Assembly: GCA_024349245.1 (NCBI GenBank) | Contig: JALDNG010000039.1 | Coordinates: 969,001-1,033,000 of the forward strand | Source of the DNA: Neodontobutis hainanensis | Lineage: Eukaryota > Chordata > Actinopteri > Gobiiformes > Odontobutidae | Length of the DNA: 64,000 bases | Direction: 5' to 3' | Shown here: positions 21,336 through 33,314 of the stretch, in pieces | Position numbering within the stretch: position 1 is the stretch's first letter | Layout of the letters: the number at the start of each line of letters is the position of its first letter | The notes under the pieces: model-generated | Database searches by the model: none | What the model saw: the letters and a program-made list of their open reading frames with translations, nothing else | Told to the model about the DNA's origin: nothing | Translations under genes and position numbers: made by a program

Positions 21336-22074
21336 CTTTGGTGGACTGATTTATCAAAGGATGGGGCGAGTGAACACTGTGTTTAATGTGTGTATGTTCT
21401 CATGTTTTTATTATGAGAATGGGCTCCCGTTTACACGGGTCTTAATGCAGTCAATAGTTTTTTTTTTTTTATTAATCTGTGTTCGGCTTTACACACTGTA
21501 ACCTGCTCTGTACCAAGAATGCTTACTGCAACAATTAAATGTTGCAAGGTTTTGTCTGTTTGCCATATAATTTATTAGCCTGGCATAGCCATAAACACTT
21601 CCTTTTCTGAGCGTAATAGAGTGAGTATGAGCACGCTCCGTAAGCCAGTCCCTTCTTTCTCTGAAGCAGAGCCGCATCAATCACAGTCGTGGGGTGGGCA
21701 ACGTCACACTCTCAGAGCTGCGGAGCCATTCCAAAACAAAAAAGATGGCACTCGCAACAGAGGAAAAGTTTGCTGCGGCACGCTCGTCTGTTTTAAGTGA
21801 CCTGTGAATGTCTTTAAAACCACAACAACTGGAAGCTCTGATAACTTTTCTTTGGAAAAAAATACGTTTTTCCCATTCTCCCAACTGGAGTCGGAAAAGG
21901 TTTATTATATCAACTTGATGTTGTCACGTCCACTTTGTGTGATTGGTTTATTCGGCACATGTTTGTCACAACATGATCCCGCCCCTGTGAAGGAGGCTGC
22001 TGCCGTCGCATTATCAGACAATTCTCTGTATAGAATAGACAGAGAAATAGTCTGGTAACCAGGTTATTAATTTA
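21336..22074. other. Unassigned stretch
   Basis: I see no coding region or named element; there is a poly(T) run near 21,460-21,471. Part of it may belong to the dispersed repeat that continues at 22,075. Confidence 0.35.
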
Positions 22075-22340
22075 TTATCTATTCATCCATCCACCTGCTG
22101 CTGTCAGGTTATGCCCTGTTTTACTCCTATACACCGGTATTGCTCTTCATTTATTTCAGTAAAACACAAGCGTAACAAGTTCCCTGTGAACAGGGATTTT
22201 CTTTAAATATATGAATAGTGTGAGTTATTAATGGTGTCTATTTATATTATATTTTATATTTATATTATATGGTTTTGGCATCTTCTAAATACATGCATCT
22301 TGAGTTCACAGGTGACTTATCCATTAAAACATCTAAAATG

Positions 22341-24049
22341 ACCAAATGACACATCTCCTTTAGGCCATCTCTCCATCTGTCGTGCCTGCTCTCACCCACA
22401 TCATCAACTCATCTCTCTCCACTGGGTCATTCCCCACAGCTTCCAAAGAGGCCCGCATCACACCACTACTGAAGAAACCCACTCTCAACCCTTCACTGTT
22501 AGAAAACTACAGACCGGTTTCCCTCCTTCCCTTTACTGCCAAAGCTCTGGAGCAAGTTGTGTTTAACTAGCTCTTCTCCTTTCTCACATGAAACAACCTC
22601 CTGGACCAGAACCAGTCTGGGTTCAAGAGCGGACACTCCACCGAAACTGCACTGCTCTCAGTCATTGAAGCCCTGAGACTGGCAAAGGCAACATCCAAGT
22701 CATCTGTACTCATCTTACTGGATCTGTCTGCTGCCTTTGACACTGTTAATCATCACATCATCCTGTCTTCTCTAAGTGCGATGGGTGTTTTTCTGGAATG
22801 GCATTGCAATGGTTCAAGTCTTACCTCTCAAACAGGTCATTCAGAGTATCCTAGAGAAACGAGGTCTCTGAGTCCCACCATCTCAATACAGGGGTGCCAC
22901 AGGGCTCAGTGCTTGGACCGCTACTCTTTTCCATTTACATGTCATCCCTTGGCTCTGTCATTCAGAAGCATGGCTTTTATATCACTGCAATGCAGATGAC
23001 ACTTAACTCCACTTGTCATTTCAACCTGATGATCCGACGGTCTCTGCTCGTGTCTCGGCCTGAGTGACATCTCACTTTGGATGAAGGACCATCACCTGCA
23101 GCTGAACCTTGGAAAAACAGAACTGCTTGTGATTCCGGCCAACCCAAAGACCCACCACAACCTCTCCATTCAACTAGGCTCATCCACCATGACACTGTTC
23201 AGCACTGCCAGAAATCTGGGAATGGTAATTGATGATCAACTAAACTTCACAAGTCATGTTGCCTGCACCACCAGGTCCTGTAGATTCATTCTCTAAAACA
23301 TTAGGAAAATTAGACCTTTCCTATCGAAGCACTCTACGCAAATCCTAGTCCAGGCTCTTGTCTTGTCCAAACTTGATTATTGCAATGCTCTTCTGGCTGG
23401 ACTCCCTGCCTGCACAACCAAACCTCTGCAGCTGATCCAGAATGCAGCGGCAAGAGTGGTCTTTAAAGAACCAAAGAGAGCGCACGTAACTCCTCTCTTC
23501 ATTAGGTTACACTGGCTCCTGGTTGACGCCCGCATCAAGTTCAAAGCTATGCTCTTGGCCTACAAAACCATCACTGGCTCTGCCCCCTCATATCTTCACT
23601 CACTGATACAGACCTATGTTCATTCCAGATCCTTGCGCTCTGCAAATGAACAATGTCTGGTTGCACCATCCCAAAAAGGAAAAAAATCACTATCACGCAC
23701 TTTCTCTGGATCTGTTCCACATTTGTGGAATGATCTACTGCTGCTACAAGATCAGCAGATTCTGTAGCCATCTTTAAAAAATGCTTGAAAACACATCTCT
23801 TCCTTCAACACCTGACTGACAAACACTGAATTCTACTTCCTTTCTATCGATTCCCTTTTCTAAAAAAAAAAAAAAAAATCTTATCCTTAGCTTTGATTAC
23901 TGTGCTAGGTTTTTAACTGACTAGTTTTTTGTGCACTTATGCTTTTTGTTACCTTGTGTTGTTGAAATTGCTTCCATTGTTTTCCTCACTTGTAAGTTGC
24001 TTTGGATAAAAGCGTCTGCTAAATGACTAAATGTAAATGTAGATGTTAA
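22341..24049 (+). mobile_element. L2-type LINE, 5'-truncated
   Basis: It starts inside the RT region and runs to a GTTGCTTTGGATAAAAGCG...TAAATGTAAATG terminus. The 3' UTR (23,800-24,047) is repeated at 48,862-49,118. Fragments of the same family occur at 31,022-31,150. The tail is shared with two SINEs in this window. Confidence 0.85.
22369..23767 (+). pseudogene. L2-type reverse transcriptase remnant
   Basis: Blocks in order: ITPLLKKPTLNPSLLENYRP (22,455-22,515); TAG at 22,568; FKSGHSTETALL and DLSAAFDTVNHH in another frame; LQLNLGKTELLVIPA (23,095-23,140); LDYCNALLAGLPA, HVTPLF.RLHWL and LWNDLL (23,363-23,745). The catalytic block reads NADD near 22,990 instead of YADD. Many stops and frameshifts; non-functional. 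Confidence 0.82.
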
Positions 24050-24250
24050 TGTAGACTGTGCTGTCACCTCTGGCATAGGAAACTTAATCTGTCAATCAAA
24101 AAAAAAAACTCCGCCCATTTATGCCATGTCCACCCTTTTTTTAAACAATAAACAAGCTCTGAACACACCCTTTAAATGAGTGCACCACCTGGCAAGCACT
24201 TTGCATTTTAAGTCTGAAAATCTGGCACTATCTGAAGCACAGGAATCGTA

Positions 24251-25700
24251 TATGAACTGTTAGAGGAGGCCAAGCAAAGGTTGTTATACCTTTGTAAAAA
24301 AAAATTAGGAATATTTACACAATCAGGCAAGACTTCATCACGACACTACCCATCTGTGATTAGTCAGCCCTGTGGCTGGGAAGCCTCTGTGCCTTTGGCT
24401 TCTATAGGTCAGCAAACACATCAAATGACAGTATTGATGACACTGCTTCTTTTTCTTTCTCACTTGGCTTCCTCAAAAAATATTACCCAGGCCACTGTTT
24501 TTGAAACACTAAATGTGGACAAAAACAACATTGTTCCAACGGAGCCTGAACAGTGACTAACTGTCCATAGTTACAGTGCTTAAATCTAAACTGGCCACAT
24601 GGACTGTCCTTCCTCTGTACTGTCTGGATTTATGACCCATATTTTATCATATTTATCACACTCATAGCACCACAGCTAACCTCGGCTGACTTTGATAACT
24701 CTGCGTGGAGCTCATGTCGAGGTGTGTGTGTGACTTTGACTTTGAGAGCATCTGCTGGGTGCAGACATGGCAGGGGGCACAGGTGGTATATTGTTTGTAC
24801 CCCCCTCCTCACAGATGCTGACCTTGTGCGATGCCGAGCTCCAGGGCTGTCAGCACTGGCCTCAGACACACACACCTAAAGAAGAGACGCTCATTGACTC
24901 GGCGCTTGTCAGGGGCCGCCATCCGGCCCAGTGGGGGTATACAGTAATGGAATGGAGTATTGATGAATAATACTGAAGCTAATGTGACGGTGGGTGATAA
25001 AGACAAAGAGGCAAAGGCCCAGCACAACATTTATATGTGCCTGGCTGTCATCAAACTTGGTGAATTATTCCAGATAGAGGCAGGGAGATAAATCCGAGTG
25101 CAGAGTGGAGATTAAAAGCCGTTGTTCAGAGTAAAACTGTTTTAATTTAGGTTTCAAATACTATGTAACATTAACTTACTAGTTAACTAGGGGCCTCAGA
25201 TTTATGTTGCAATCTATGTTCTATGCAATCTATGTTGCAATCTTTTGAAACCTAACTCATAAACACTTTTAAAAAACTCCCAGCGGAAGAAAACAATAAT
25301 TCGCACTATAGTTTCTGAGCTTTACTTTGCTGACTAATTTTACAATTTACTAGAAACACTACTACGCTGTTGAATACACTTTTTCTTCTTTAAAATTTTA
25401 GAACAGCACATTTTATGATCAGCCTGTGTAACATTGGCTCTTGTATTTCACACTTACGCTCCCAATAAGTACAATTGACAGCAACACAAGGTAAAAAGCC
25501 TGGAAGGGATACTATACCCACTCTACTGGCCTGGCCATAACGGTCTGTCTACAACATTCAACAGAAAGGTTTCACTTGAAAACTCTTCTGTCCTGGGTGA
25601 TGGTTTGACCACACCCAAAGTTTCCCCAGCACCACCTGCTTCTGGTGAAAATCAAAAAATCACAGTGTATGTAAAATTACAGGGAGAGACCATAAAGATA
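24251..25700. other. Unassigned, possibly single-copy stretch
   Basis: No coding frame with a known domain. 24,640-25,030 is less AT-rich than its surroundings and shows no repeat match within the window. It could be unique or conserved non-coding DNA, but sequence alone cannot show that. Confidence 0.3.
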
Positions 25701-25774
25701 TAAAGAAAAAACTTGTTAAGCACATTATTCATTTTCGTGAACGACACAAACAGTTACAAAGTGAAGATGAAGGC

Positions 25775-26038
25775 ATGTCTGTACTTTTGGATTTAAATGA
25801 TACACTTGATGCGCTGCTAGAGGCAAGGTCATCGTCAGCGCCCGTAGCAGGAGCAGCATCCCTGGCTTCACCTGCAGACGAGGAAGCAGAGGAGGCGGCG
25901 CTCTTGGAGCAACCAGTGGCTCCAGGATTGGAGGACCATGTACCGTCGGCGTTGTTGTCATTCCTGGAGCAACAGGTGGCCCCGGGGACAAAGCTGGACA
26001 GCAGCAGGGAGACTCCACCAGAAACAGCTACTGTATAG
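25775..26038 (+). CDS. Small open frame, 87 codons, unknown
   Basis: ATG at 25,775 to TAG at 26,036-26,038. The protein is acidic and Ala/Glu/Pro-rich, with the motif LEQPVAPG followed 27 residues later by LEQQVAPG. The frame stays open upstream of the ATG for a short distance (HFRERHKQLQSEDEG), so this may be the terminal exon of a longer protein. I do not recognise it. A chance frame in a Ala-rich stretch is a real alternative. Confidence 0.25.
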   Translation: MSVLLDLNDTLDALLEARSSSAPVAGAASLASPADEEAEEAALLEQPVAPGLEDHVPSALLSFLEQQVAPGTKLDSSRETPPETATV

Positions 26039-26728
26039 CTTCTCAAGCAGCAATTAGAAAAGATTTCCGGTTAAATGGTCACGTGGGTAACATCTAAAGA
26101 CTGCAGCTTCAGTATCAGTATCCTTGAGCATCAGATTGTGAGTGGCATAAAACAGAGGTTCCCAAAAGTTTACACAAACCCATAAAATAACAATGCAAGA
26201 CCTGTATTATATCTGTTAGGAATTTTTTGTCTGCACCTGGGAGCACAAATTTGACCTTCTGAACATGCTCAAAAATTCCCATACAAACCCATAAAAAGGG
26301 GTCTCTACAGTGCACACTGGAAAAGGCCATTTTATTACGGCCTTGCCCACTGACAAACAGAAAGTCCAACACTATGGGTGGAAAACACAACCCTCTAAAT
26401 CAGGGGTGGGCAATTATTTTTTCCCAAGAACCACATTAGAACCTGAGGTTCTTGTGGAGGGCTTTGCCAACACGGAGAACTCACTTATGCTCAATAAAAA
26501 TGCATTTCTTTTGCCTTTACGAAAGATATTTACAGTTTGGAGCATGTTGTAGTGTAATCAATTGATCACTGCAAAATATTGAAGGAAAAATATATGCAGT
26601 AACACTTAGAGGGCACATTTTATCATCAATTATTAATTATGCAGGACTCATGCATGAGTACATGCGTTAAACTCTAATTAATCATATTTTCATTCTAACC
26701 CTAACCGAAAACCTAACGCTAACCTTAA
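26039..26728. other. Unassigned stretch
   Basis: 26,401 begins CAGGGGTGGGCAA, typical of hAT-like element ends, but no partner end is visible nearby. 26,694-26,730 holds degenerate CTAACC units. Confidence 0.35.
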
Positions 26729-26907
26729 CCTCCTCTTGCGACAGCAGCTGTAACTGTGCCTGAAAATGGAACAAGCATTGTTTAGATTCCAGAGGTTTAT
26801 TTGGGTGTGTGATCCTGTCTGTAGATATATGACCTACCTGCCTCTGTTGTCCTGCAGCTGTCTGTCCTCCTCACTGGCAGCTCCAGCTCCTGCTCTCCTC
26901 CTTCTTC
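26729..26907 (-). repeat. Exon-like repeat W, copy 1 (inverted relative to 37.9 kb)
   Basis: The reverse complement of this stretch matches 37,937-38,119 closely, including a GAGGCAG/GTAGGT donor-like and a TTTTCAG/GCACAG acceptor-like sequence. No further coding sequence is recognisable here. Confidence 0.6.
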
Positions 26908-27642
26908 AGTCACTGTCAGAGCTCTCCTTCAGAAGCTTGAAACTCTCCTGAGCTGGAGTCCTGAGAAGAAAACATTTTAATAGATTACATATCTGTGATT
27001 ATATTGTGCTAAACTTCATGTTGGAGGTTTTCTGAATGACACTAACAGTGAAATAAACAATGATGCTGAAATGATACAGGAAGGTTATATTTATGTTGTC
27101 TCAACCTAATGCAAAACTAGAGTTATTCTTTTCTCTACATTACACAAGTAACTAGAGTTTTACTGTGGAGCTTGTCACTGATGTGTTACACAAGGTGGTT
27201 TAGGGACAGTGCAGCTGTTTAGATGTTAACATTAGTTGACCAGACTAAAATGAAGTGCTCCAACATTTGTACAAAGACTACAAGACAAAATAACAGTAAA
27301 AATAGCATATGTACAGTATTATGTCTAAATAGATAAAAGAGATAATAAGATAAGATAGATAAGAGTTCACTAACTTTAGCTGTTATCCTGCTGAGACTGC
27401 AGGCCTTGGTGAAAGCTACGTGAGTTGTTGATGTAGCTGCTCAGTTAACATTAGCTAATTTAGACAAACGTTAAATGTAGTTGATAATATCTAATACAAT
27501 GTTAGCGTCAGCTGTAACTGCCGTATTGTGTTGAACAACGCTTTATAAACCATGCCACTGTCAAACATTAGTGCTTCTCTTTCCTCCCATGTTTCAGGAG
27601 TTCTCTTCACTGCTGTGTCAAATAAACTCTCATAGCTAACTA

Positions 27643-27684
27643 GAGAGTAAACTATAGAGTAAATATACTCTATAGTTTACTCTC
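27643..27684. repeat. Perfect palindrome, 19-bp arms, 4-bp loop
   Basis: Arms GAGAGTAAACTATAGAGTA and its exact reverse complement enclose AATA. It would form a strong hairpin. No transposon or RNA gene context is visible. Confidence 0.9.
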
Positions 27685-30639
27685 AATAAAGTCTGTCAAA
27701 CAATAAACTTGCAGAAGTGAAAGTTTTCTTACCTTCTCTGTAAATGTTGAAGTCCTGTGAACAGCTGTAGCTGGTTCTGTCTGTTGCTCCAGTCGTGCAC
27801 GTACGAGCGCACACCAGCGAGGACGAGCAGGACACTGACTGTAGTATCATTCAAAAGGCTTACTTAAATATTCAAACCTTTGTCCTTTTTGAACGAGGGG
27901 CATGAGATTACCAGTTCTAAGAGTTTATTAACTCAACACAATGTAAGTCAATGTTCAGCAGACAGGTTGCATATGAAATCAGAGGTGCACGTGGGGCTGT
28001 CGGTGGCAGGTTTCTCTGATGTTTTATGTGTGAAAAGCCAATAGCGAGGTAAAAAAACATCCAAGTGGACTTGACACTCGTCTGGAGTGTGCTTTTAATC
28101 TGCTTCTGTATTAGCCTCTCTGGGGACCCGCCGTAGTTCATTTATTTAAAAGAAACATTGAGAAATGTCTAGACCTGCGCTATACAAGTGCCACAAACCC
28201 ATGTAATATTATTTTGCCCAGGGTCAGACTTTTCAAGAGTAATGTTCACTTGTCTGCTCTTATCGATATAGAGTGCAACATAGAAAGCCGTAGCACGCCA
28301 ACCTTGAGCTTCAGTGAAAGAAAAAACATCCACAACAGGCTGAAGAAGATAGAAATTGATTTTATGTACTATAATGACGGCCGGCCCCCTCCCTGAGAAA
28401 CTTGTGCTGCTGTCAGAAACTCCAGATGGAAACACGGCTCAGTAAATACAAAGGACAACCCAGGACTGCCAATGCTGCCATTCCAACAATGGAAACCAGC
28501 AAGTCAGGCCTCAAGATGTCCAAATACATCTCATATGGTGTAACTAAGTCTAAGTACGTATGAGAATGATTAGAATGTCCAGTTCAGAGTTTAGGGCTGA
28601 CATTTGCTCCTCAAGTGCACTCCACAACGGCAATTTAGAGACTGTTAAATGACAACGGAGTGAATATTTTGCATGGAGCAGGACAACAGATATTTCTGTG
28701 AGTAACTCATCTGCGATGCAGGGTTGACTGGTTGGGTGCTGTAACTATTGCAGAAGCGCACCGGTCAGAAGTCACCTCTTTGTCTCTGGATTTTCTCATG
28801 ATTTGTATTTTTCTTTCTCTCATTTCTTTCTCTCATTTTCTTTCTTATCTGTTGGACTTTTTAGTCTTTATTTGACAGATGCAGTGTGTAGACAGACAGG
28901 AATCAAGCCTGGGCCACTCGTAAGTGGTATGCCTTCCCACATTTTCTTTGACCATCAATTTAGACAATATTGTGAACATCACATAATTTACCTACTGACA
29001 CAATGCAAAGACATTTAGACTTCATTATGTCATGAAACAGCATTTGTTCAAATAAATGTGATTATATTGTAACAGTCTAAGCCATCTGCTGTTGGAAAGG
29101 AAAATGATAGGAAGGGCAGGCCTGTTGAGGCTTTCTTGAGCCTGTTATAAATGCAGCATGGTTGAAGAGTGGACAGCACTGCTGCCTCACAGAAAGAAGG
29201 TCCTGGTTTTAATCCCAAACTAGTTATCCCCAGTTCTCCTGGTGTCTGCATAGATTTCCTCCGGGTACTCTGGTTCCAATGTACAATAGGTCCCCAGTGG
29301 GGCCAGGACTCCCCTGAAAAAGAGATCTTAGTGGGACTTTCCTTTTTAAATAAATGCCTGCCCTCAGCTTTGCTCTTTCTCGTGCCACCTCTTGCACCTT
29401 CTGTCTGGTATAGTGATCTACAGGGAGCATGTTGGGCCTGTCTCTGGTGGGATATGCTTGTTATAGTACTCCAGATAGTAGTGAATCACACAGTGAAAAT
29501 ATCTTTAATAGCTCTTTGTTGGTTGTACTTTGAGTCACCAATCGATAACCACACCCACAAAACAGATATACATAGGACCTAAAAAGAATCTGCTTTTCTC
29601 TCTGTGAGGAGAATGCTAAGCTTAAGGCTAAAGTTACAGATCTGGAGCCGTAGCAGACGACAAAACATATGCATTCTGAGTAGCCCAGGAATGAGTCAGA
29701 TAAAAAAATAAAAAAAGCAATGCTCACTCCTATCATAGTCTCTTGTGTTAAAGTGGTCATCCTGACAAAATTCCTTTACCTGTTCCAGTCCCTGCCAAGC
29801 ACTTTGGTGTTTGCAGTTTTGCAGAGAAAAGATGGAGACAGATGCTCATGTCACTAAAAATACTGGAAAATAATTATTTTGGATATACTTTTGTGTATGT
29901 TGTTTGTGTTTCATTGTTTTGATTTAAAATAAAAAATAAAAAAGATGGAGAAGACAGACTGCAGAAACATGAACGTTCATTTGCAGACTGAAGTGTATTA
30001 CCCACCTCTCCCACAGTGGGCCAGCGGGGTTTGTGATTGCAGCCTTATTAAGCTCCTTCTCCTCTTCCCTCCATCTTCTCTCTCTCTGTGTTTTCACTCT
30101 GTTCACCCCCCACTCCTCTGTCAGAGAGCTGATCTGCCTGAATAATTTCTTCCCCTTGGACCAGCTCTGCTCTTTAATTCATGAGCCGAAGAGAAGACCG
30201 TAAGATGTGTGCGTGAACGTGCGTGCACGTTTGTGTATCAGCATCAGTAAGAAAACAAAAAGAGTGGGTGTCGGATGTCTGACACTGTTTGTGTGCATCT
30301 GCTAGATTTCTTCATATCTGTTCAATGTAACTATGGTCAGCTCTTGCTCTTTCACAGAGCCAACAGGCAGTTAAGACCAAGACTGAGACAAGATGCTTAC
30401 AGTCTTTAGCACTGATGCTGGTGTAGTGTAGTGAATTATGTGCCTCATTTAAGGAGATTCTAAGCATTTATTTTCACAATAACAACATAGTATGTTTTCT
30501 TGTACAATAATTTAGTTTGTTCATTTTTGCTACTAGAATGTTCAAAACCTTTAAAATATAAAGATTAAAATAGGCAGTATGTAAACAACAGAAGAGATAT
30601 AAAACAATATTCATTGATGTTCAAGTCAAATGTGCAATG
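27685..30639. other. Unassigned stretch
   Basis: Short open frames have no recognisable domain. 29,165-29,275 contains a degenerate copy of the fish repeat also seen at 9,966 and 39,835. 28,800-28,860 is pyrimidine-rich on the plus strand. Confidence 0.35.
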
Positions 30640-30905
30640 TCAGTTCTATGTGCAATAGTCAGCATTAAAAGTGCAAAAGAAGCTGCTCACCCTCTCCACT
30701 TCAAGCTCTGAGATGAAAACAGTGGCCCGATGAGTTCTCCTCTCCTTCCTTATGTCCACTATGATATCTTTCGTCTTGTCTGTGTTGAGGCTGAGGTTGT
30801 TCTCCTCACACCATGACACCAGACTAGCCAACGCCCTCCTGTGGGCTGCTTCACCTGGAGAAAGGATTTGTCCAATCACTGCTGTGTCATCCGCAAACTT
30901 CAAGA
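30640..30905 (-). pseudogene. Rex1/L2-type RT fragment
   Basis: Minus-strand frame with MKFADDTAVIGQI, SLVSWCEENNLSLNTDKTKD and VERVSSF. This is the catalytic FADD block and the following segment of a CR1/L2/Rex1-type RT. It is cut on both sides. The same kind of LINE lies at 48,662-50,110. Confidence 0.8.
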
Positions 30906-31021
30906 TGGTGTCCTTGGTGGGAGGAGACAGTCATGAGGGTCAAGAGGATAGGACTGAATCCAGCTGTGGTGAGCTCCCCTGTTTGTTATGGTCCTGGATA
31001 ATGTCCTTATTCCACCCTAGC

Positions 31022-31150
31022 TTTATTCACTGATACAGACCTATGTTCATACCAGATCCTTGCGCTTTGCAAACGTCTGGTGGTACCATTCAAAAAAGGA
31101 AAAAAATCACTCTCACGTAGTTTCTCTGGATCTATTCCACATTGGTGTAA
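31022..31150 (+). mobile_element. L2-type LINE internal fragment
   Basis: About 130 bp match 23,593-23,740 of the L2 LINE (ACTGATACAGACCTATGTTC and downstream). It is only an internal piece, so it probably arose by rearrangement rather than retrotransposition. Confidence 0.75.
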
Positions 31151-32498
31151 TGGCTATGATAGAGTATTTTAGCTGTGGATGGAGCTGGCATGAGTTTGAG
31201 TTTTAAAGTGACTCTGAATGAATCTTTTGGTTCCATTCAACATTAACCTCCTTCCACTTCTGCTCAGATCAAATATTTACTTCTTTGCGGTGCTCAAATG
31301 AATCTTTCAGTGCCGTTTCAACATTTCCACATTAATTATTTGGTTTATTTCAGTTGTTTTAAATTGAGCCGTTTAGCTAACTGCAAATCAGTTCATTCCA
31401 AATGAGAACCAATCCCTATGTAACATTTAATAAAAGTTTTTATTGTAAATAATTTGCCTATTTTATGTTGTTGTGTGTGGTGTTCAGTGAGTTAATCTTT
31501 TTTTATGGTTTTGTTTAAACAAGGATCCACAGCTGAAATTAGTTACAAATTAAATACGATTAAATACGTACATCCCAATTTGTATCATATTTGCAGATTT
31601 TCTAAGCCTTCTGCACAGCCCACATAATCAATACTTTTCTAAAAACTGTTGAGTACAATTTAATACTTGGTGGGTTTATTCATGCTTTGCAGTCAAGAGC
31701 AGGTTTTTAGGCATGCAGTCCTTTTAAAAATGGCATTCTTCACTGAGCATTTTTTTTTTTTTTTTTGAAGAACAACTGTGTTCATTTTTAAACGGTTACT
31801 CTGGGAATTGCATAAATGTTGTGATAAGTTTTATATAGATAACTACTTTATTGCAGTGTCCTATAACGACTTTATATCTATACATTATGTTGTAAATCTG
31901 CTACAGCTTGTTAATATGTGTATAGTGGTCATTATTGCATTATATGAGGCAATCTGCATAATTGTGTGCCAGAATGCAAAAATTAACATTATTCCCAACA
32001 TTTTCAGTATTTTCTTGAAAGTAAAAATGTCATCTTAAATACTTTTTTTCATTATTCCACAACATGGACGTAGCCACACCCACAATTTTGATGTAGAAAT
32101 ATTTTCAAATATTTCCAAAAGTGTTTTAGTCAAACTTTATTGTAGACTTTATATGTGTCCTTTTATTACTTAAACTGGTAAAATATTCCCGATGTAGGTC
32201 AGGCTCAATATAATTAGCTATAAGTAGCTTGAGAGCTGCGTCCAGCTCTTTTACAAATGAGCTGCGCTTTTTACAGGTTTGTTGACAAAAATCAGGGCAC
32301 GATAAAAAAGCCTATTCTATTTGATATGTCTTAAATGTCCATATACAATACAGTGATGAAGGCTCAGAGCTGTCAACTAACCATGAGTATCCACAGAACT
32401 TCAGCAATTAATTCTGGCACAACCAGTTTTTTCTGAGACACATACAGAAATAAATTTCTGTCTATGCCCCTGTTCCACAATGAACATGCTGTGACTGT
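31151..32498. other. Unassigned AT-rich stretch
   Basis: No coding region seen. A poly(T) run occurs near 31,750-31,766. 31,200-31,440 contains repeated AATGAATCTTT-like blocks suggestive of a decayed repeat. Confidence 0.35.
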
Positions 32499-33314
32499 TG
32501 TAAACTCAACCTAATATTCAATATTTCACTTGCTAATTGTACACTATTGTGTGAGAACTGATAATTGTTATGATAACTAAGGGGACTGTAGTAATTGTTA
32601 TTCTTACCTATAACCTGGTTAGTTGGGGCTTATTGGAGTACCTCTCCTATAAATAGTGCTTCACCTCAGTCAGAGGCTGCATGGAGCAGACGCTGCAGGA
32701 AGTAGAAACTGCAAACTTATATGTTTTAGAAACCTGTTTTTTTGTAAATATTTCCAATGTCGGTGAATAAACACCTGTCGGTCTGCTTGTAAGACTTCGC
32801 CTTAAGACCCCTCTGTTCCTCCGAGCTCTATTGGATTAGCCTACATGCTTACAAATGGTGTCAGAAGTGGTAAGAACACATGTTTCATCTGAAGCAAGTC
32901 CTGCAGCGCATCAAGTCAGCTGGTCTAAACCATCAACCCTCAAATGCTGTCTGGCTCAGAGAGAGGTGTACCTGGGTTTTGTGATTAACCATGGTAAACT
33001 CACCCCCCAGGTGGTAAAAATGGAGGCTATTCCTTCTTTCCCTATTCCAGCCACAAAAAATAAGTTGTGGGCTGTATAGGAAATTCATTCCTCACTGTGC
33101 CGACCGCTCAGCTGTGCTCAATGACCTCAGTGAAAAAAGGAGAGGCTGCATGGAGCAGATGCTGCAGGAACTGCAGAACCTGTATGTTTTAGAACCCTGT
33201 CTTTTGTAAATATTTCCAGTGTTGGTAAATAAAACACCTGTGAGTCTGCATGTAAGACTTCACCTCAAGTCTCCTGTTCCTTCGACGGCTATTGGGTCAG
33301 CCTACATGCTTACA
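32499..33314 (+). mobile_element. Internally deleted gypsy-type LTR retrotransposon
   Basis: The left LTR, 32,499-32,853 (TGTAA...TTACA, TATA box CTATAAATAG near 32,648), is followed within 2-3 bases by a primer-binding-site-like TGGTGTCAGAAGTGG (32,856-32,870). Only about 250 bp of interior remain, encoding the end of an RT. A partial right LTR (33,141-33,314) matches the last 180 bp of the left LTR and ends the same way. U3 of the right LTR is missing, and the junction AGAGGCTGCATGG is shared with the left LTR. Confidence 0.8.
32871..33079 (+). pseudogene. Gypsy RT C-terminal fragment
   Basis: The frame has KCCLAQREVYLGFVINHGKL and QVVKMEAIPSFPIPATKN, the block after the RT catalytic site in Ty3/gypsy elements. 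A TAG at 33,077-33,079 and the LTR boundary end it. Confidence 0.75.

Larger units (their letters stand above)
22075..24250 (+). repeat. Dispersed repeat Z copy, interrupted by an L2 LINE
   Basis: 22,075-22,340 and 24,050-24,250 match, in order, one continuous stretch at about 55,085-55,440 (GAGTTCACAGGTGA, CATTAAAACATCT, then CTGTCAATC and AATGAG blocks). The second copy lacks the LINE, so it acts as an empty site that frames the insertion. Confidence 0.65.

Noticed and set aside
24640..25030. Conserved non-coding element
   Set aside because: It looks unique and less AT-rich, but conservation cannot be judged from one sequence.
26694..26730. Interstitial telomere-like CTAACC units
   Set aside because: Only a few imperfect units mixed with CGAAAAC; more likely a degenerate repeat than a telomere fusion site.
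26401..26760. hAT element starting with CAGGGGTGGGCAA
   Set aside because: No inverted partner end or 8-bp duplication was found; recorded only as a possible fragment.
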